Position numbers and translations under genes: made by a program. From the NCBI RefSeq assembly GCF_000002865.3, contig NW_001865064.1, positions 176,939 through 232,543 of the forward strand: a DNA stretch of 55,605 nucleotides. Reading direction: 5' to 3'. The notes under the pieces are model-generated. The model worked only from the letters and a program-made list of their open reading frames with translations. It was not told the DNA's origin and ran no database searches. Source of the stretch: Monosiga brevicollis MX1 (Eukaryota > Opisthokonta > Choanoflagellata > Craspedida > Salpingoecidae). Below are positions 52,602 through 55,605 of the stretch, one piece after another (within the stretch, counting starts at the first letter, position 1; the number at the start of each line of letters is the position of its first letter).

Positions 52602-52997
52602 ATGATTGACGTGGATGAGTACGTGTCAGCGAGACCAGACCCACCCCTTTCTCAGCCGGCGATGGCTGACCCACCCCTTTCTAAGCCGGCGCTGGCTATG
52701 CTGAAGAAGATTAAGTGCGACTTAATTGGTGTTTTAGTCGTGCTGCTGTTGGTCTTTATTGCATTTGTAATCGGTCTGGGCTACGCCACGTACCATCACC
52801 AGGACACGTCGCTTGACCGCCTCTTTGACTGCCTCAACCGAAACGTGGGATGGCTCCTCGCCACGATTTTGGCAGTCGTTGTCTATCTATACAAGAACCC
52901 TGAACTCGTTGCTCAGGCCGAGGCCGCTGCTGTGGCTCAGTCTCGCATTAAAAGTGCTTTTTATGAATCGGGAGAGGTTCCAGCAATTGTCAGTTGA
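52602..52997 (+). CDS. Small two-pass membrane protein, hypothetical
   Basis: An ATG at 52602 gives 131 aa. A short Pro-rich region contains two near-identical ADPPLSKPAL-type repeats. Two hydrophobic segments follow: LIGVLVVLLLVFIAFVIGLG (about residues 39-58) and VGWLLATILAVVVYLY (about 83-98). The C-terminal tail is Ala-rich. No family is recognised. Two clear membrane helices and a single clean frame argue that it is coding, but there is no other support. Confidence 0.45.
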   Translation: MIDVDEYVSARPDPPLSQPAMADPPLSKPALAMLKKIKCDLIGVLVVLLLVFIAFVIGLGYATYHHQDTSLDRLFDCLNRNVGWLLATILAVVVYLYKNPELVAQAEAAAVAQSRIKSAFYESGEVPAIVS

Positions 52998-53067
52998 TCT
53001 TGGAGGACGAACGAGCCTTGCTGTGTGGCTGGTGTGGCGGAGTGCACATTCCGCTCACCCCGTCACT

Positions 53068-53112
53068 TTCTCGACCTGTGTTGTAGTTGAATTCTACAAC
53101 ACAGGTCGAGAA
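53068..53112. repeat. Perfect 19-bp inverted repeat with 7-nt loop
   Basis: The left arm 53068-53086 (TTCTCGACCTGTGTTGTAG) is exactly complementary to the right arm 53094-53112 across the loop TTGAATT. Visible directly. It could form a cruciform in DNA or a strong RNA hairpin. It lies 71 bp after the membrane-protein stop and about 300 bp before duplication copy 2. Confidence 0.97.
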
Positions 53113-53407
53113 TTTGACATGGGAAATAGCGAATGCCCTTTCCTCCCTTCCCGCCACACTTCAGGATTTGGATGATAGCACTGGAGTGCTAGCATCGACC
53201 ACCTGCCAGAACCTGATGTGCACCTGCCGCTGCCCGTCGAGGAACCCTCTCGTACACTCTGGGTGTGTTTAGCCACCGGATTAAAAGTACGGTCCCGCTG
53301 ACCGTGAGTGGCATTTTTCTTTTGGATATTTCCCTTCCTGTTTTCTATCGTTCTCTCCTGTGAGAGAAGTGCAATTGAACCGCTGAACTGTCTCGTCTTT
53401 CAATAAT
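53113..53407. other. Spacer before duplication copy 2
   Basis: About 295 bp with no recognised gene. The duplicated block resumes at about 53408. Confidence 0.5.
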
Positions 53408-55228
<1,821 letters not shown>

Positions 55229-55605
55229 GACAAATATGGCTTCATGGTAGGCATCAACCGAGTCCCACACCAGATCCATGAGCAGGTTCTCGTCATCCCA
55301 GAGCGCGGATTGTTCTAAGCGGAGGCCCTCACGAATCATATGCAGAGATCGAATCACCCTGCCTTGGATATGGATTTCTTCAGAGCCAATCCGCAATTCT
55401 GCGAGGTCTTCCGCGTGGAGGCGACAGGCTTTTTGGGCCGCTTGTTGAGCCGTGCTATCAGCCTCTTCCGCCTCGCCCAAAATGCTGAGTGCGTCGGAAA
55501 GCTTTTCTTGACCAGTGCGCTTGGACGGCTTCGCGAAAGAGCACGCGACGCTGCGCCATGGCGAGATGAGCGATCGGTCGGCACTGGTCTCCCGTGATCC
55601 CCGTC

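Noticed and set aside
51536-53407. Possible transposon between the calmodulin copies
   Set aside because: No terminal inverted repeats at the ends, no target-site duplication and no transposase-like frame were seen. The 19-bp hairpin is internal, not terminal.

Overview
The window is nuclear DNA from a gene-dense, intron-rich, GC-rich unicellular eukaryote. The evidence is many short GT-AG introns (about 50-400 bp), an intact metazoan-type calmodulin, and orthologues of COG6, NOG1, CYB5R4, ALKBH1 and a PCIF1-like cap methyltransferase. Multidomain fusions such as ankyrin-kinase-PARP and PH-amine oxidase, plus extremely dense microsatellites, add to this picture. By inference it is a choanoflagellate or similar holozoan (Monosiga-like). 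That assignment rests on gene content, not on a database match. Two short runs of N (12635-12684 and 38756-38808) mark assembly gaps.

Layout. 830-2511 (+) is AFG1/LACE1 mitochondrial ATPase. 2512-5256 probably holds one or two unrecognised minus-strand genes. 6363-9028 (+) is CYB5R4 (cytochrome b5-CS-reductase). 9336-11947 (-) is a coiled-coil, nuclease-like, kinase-like protein reminiscent of Crinkler-type effectors. 12746-15889 (-) is NOG1. 18545-20246 (+) is serine hydroxymethyltransferase. 20687-24341 (-) is a PH-domain flavin amine oxidase. 25164-25760 (-) is a possible small gene. 26539-29741 (+) is COG6. 29895-31280 (+) is a membrane sulfotransferase-like protein. 31647-34059 (-) is an unknown protein with a zinc-ribbon-like N-terminus. 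34992-36652 (+) is a PCIF1-like methyltransferase with an altered catalytic motif. 37545-41202 (+) is an ankyrin-kinase-PARP fusion. 41849-42987 (+) is ALKBH1. 43420-44994 (-) and 45930-47956 (-) are coproporphyrinogen oxidase and protoporphyrinogen oxidase, consecutive heme enzymes lying head to tail. 49701-51535 and 53408-55228 are a 1.8-kb tandem segmental duplication. Each copy carries an identical calmodulin and a convergent J-domain-like gene.

Most genes are housekeeping and functionally unrelated, as expected for a protist chromosome. The exception is the CPOX-PPOX pair, where substrate and product link directly. The more unusual content is the ankyrin/pseudokinase/PARP protein, the nuclease-kinase effector-like protein, the PCIF1-like enzyme with HPPF instead of NPPF, the PH-amine oxidase fusion, and the calmodulin duplication with a strong 19-bp hairpin in the segment between its copies. 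Exon coordinates were worked out by hand from reading-frame phase and splice-site agreement; most genes join in phase throughout.
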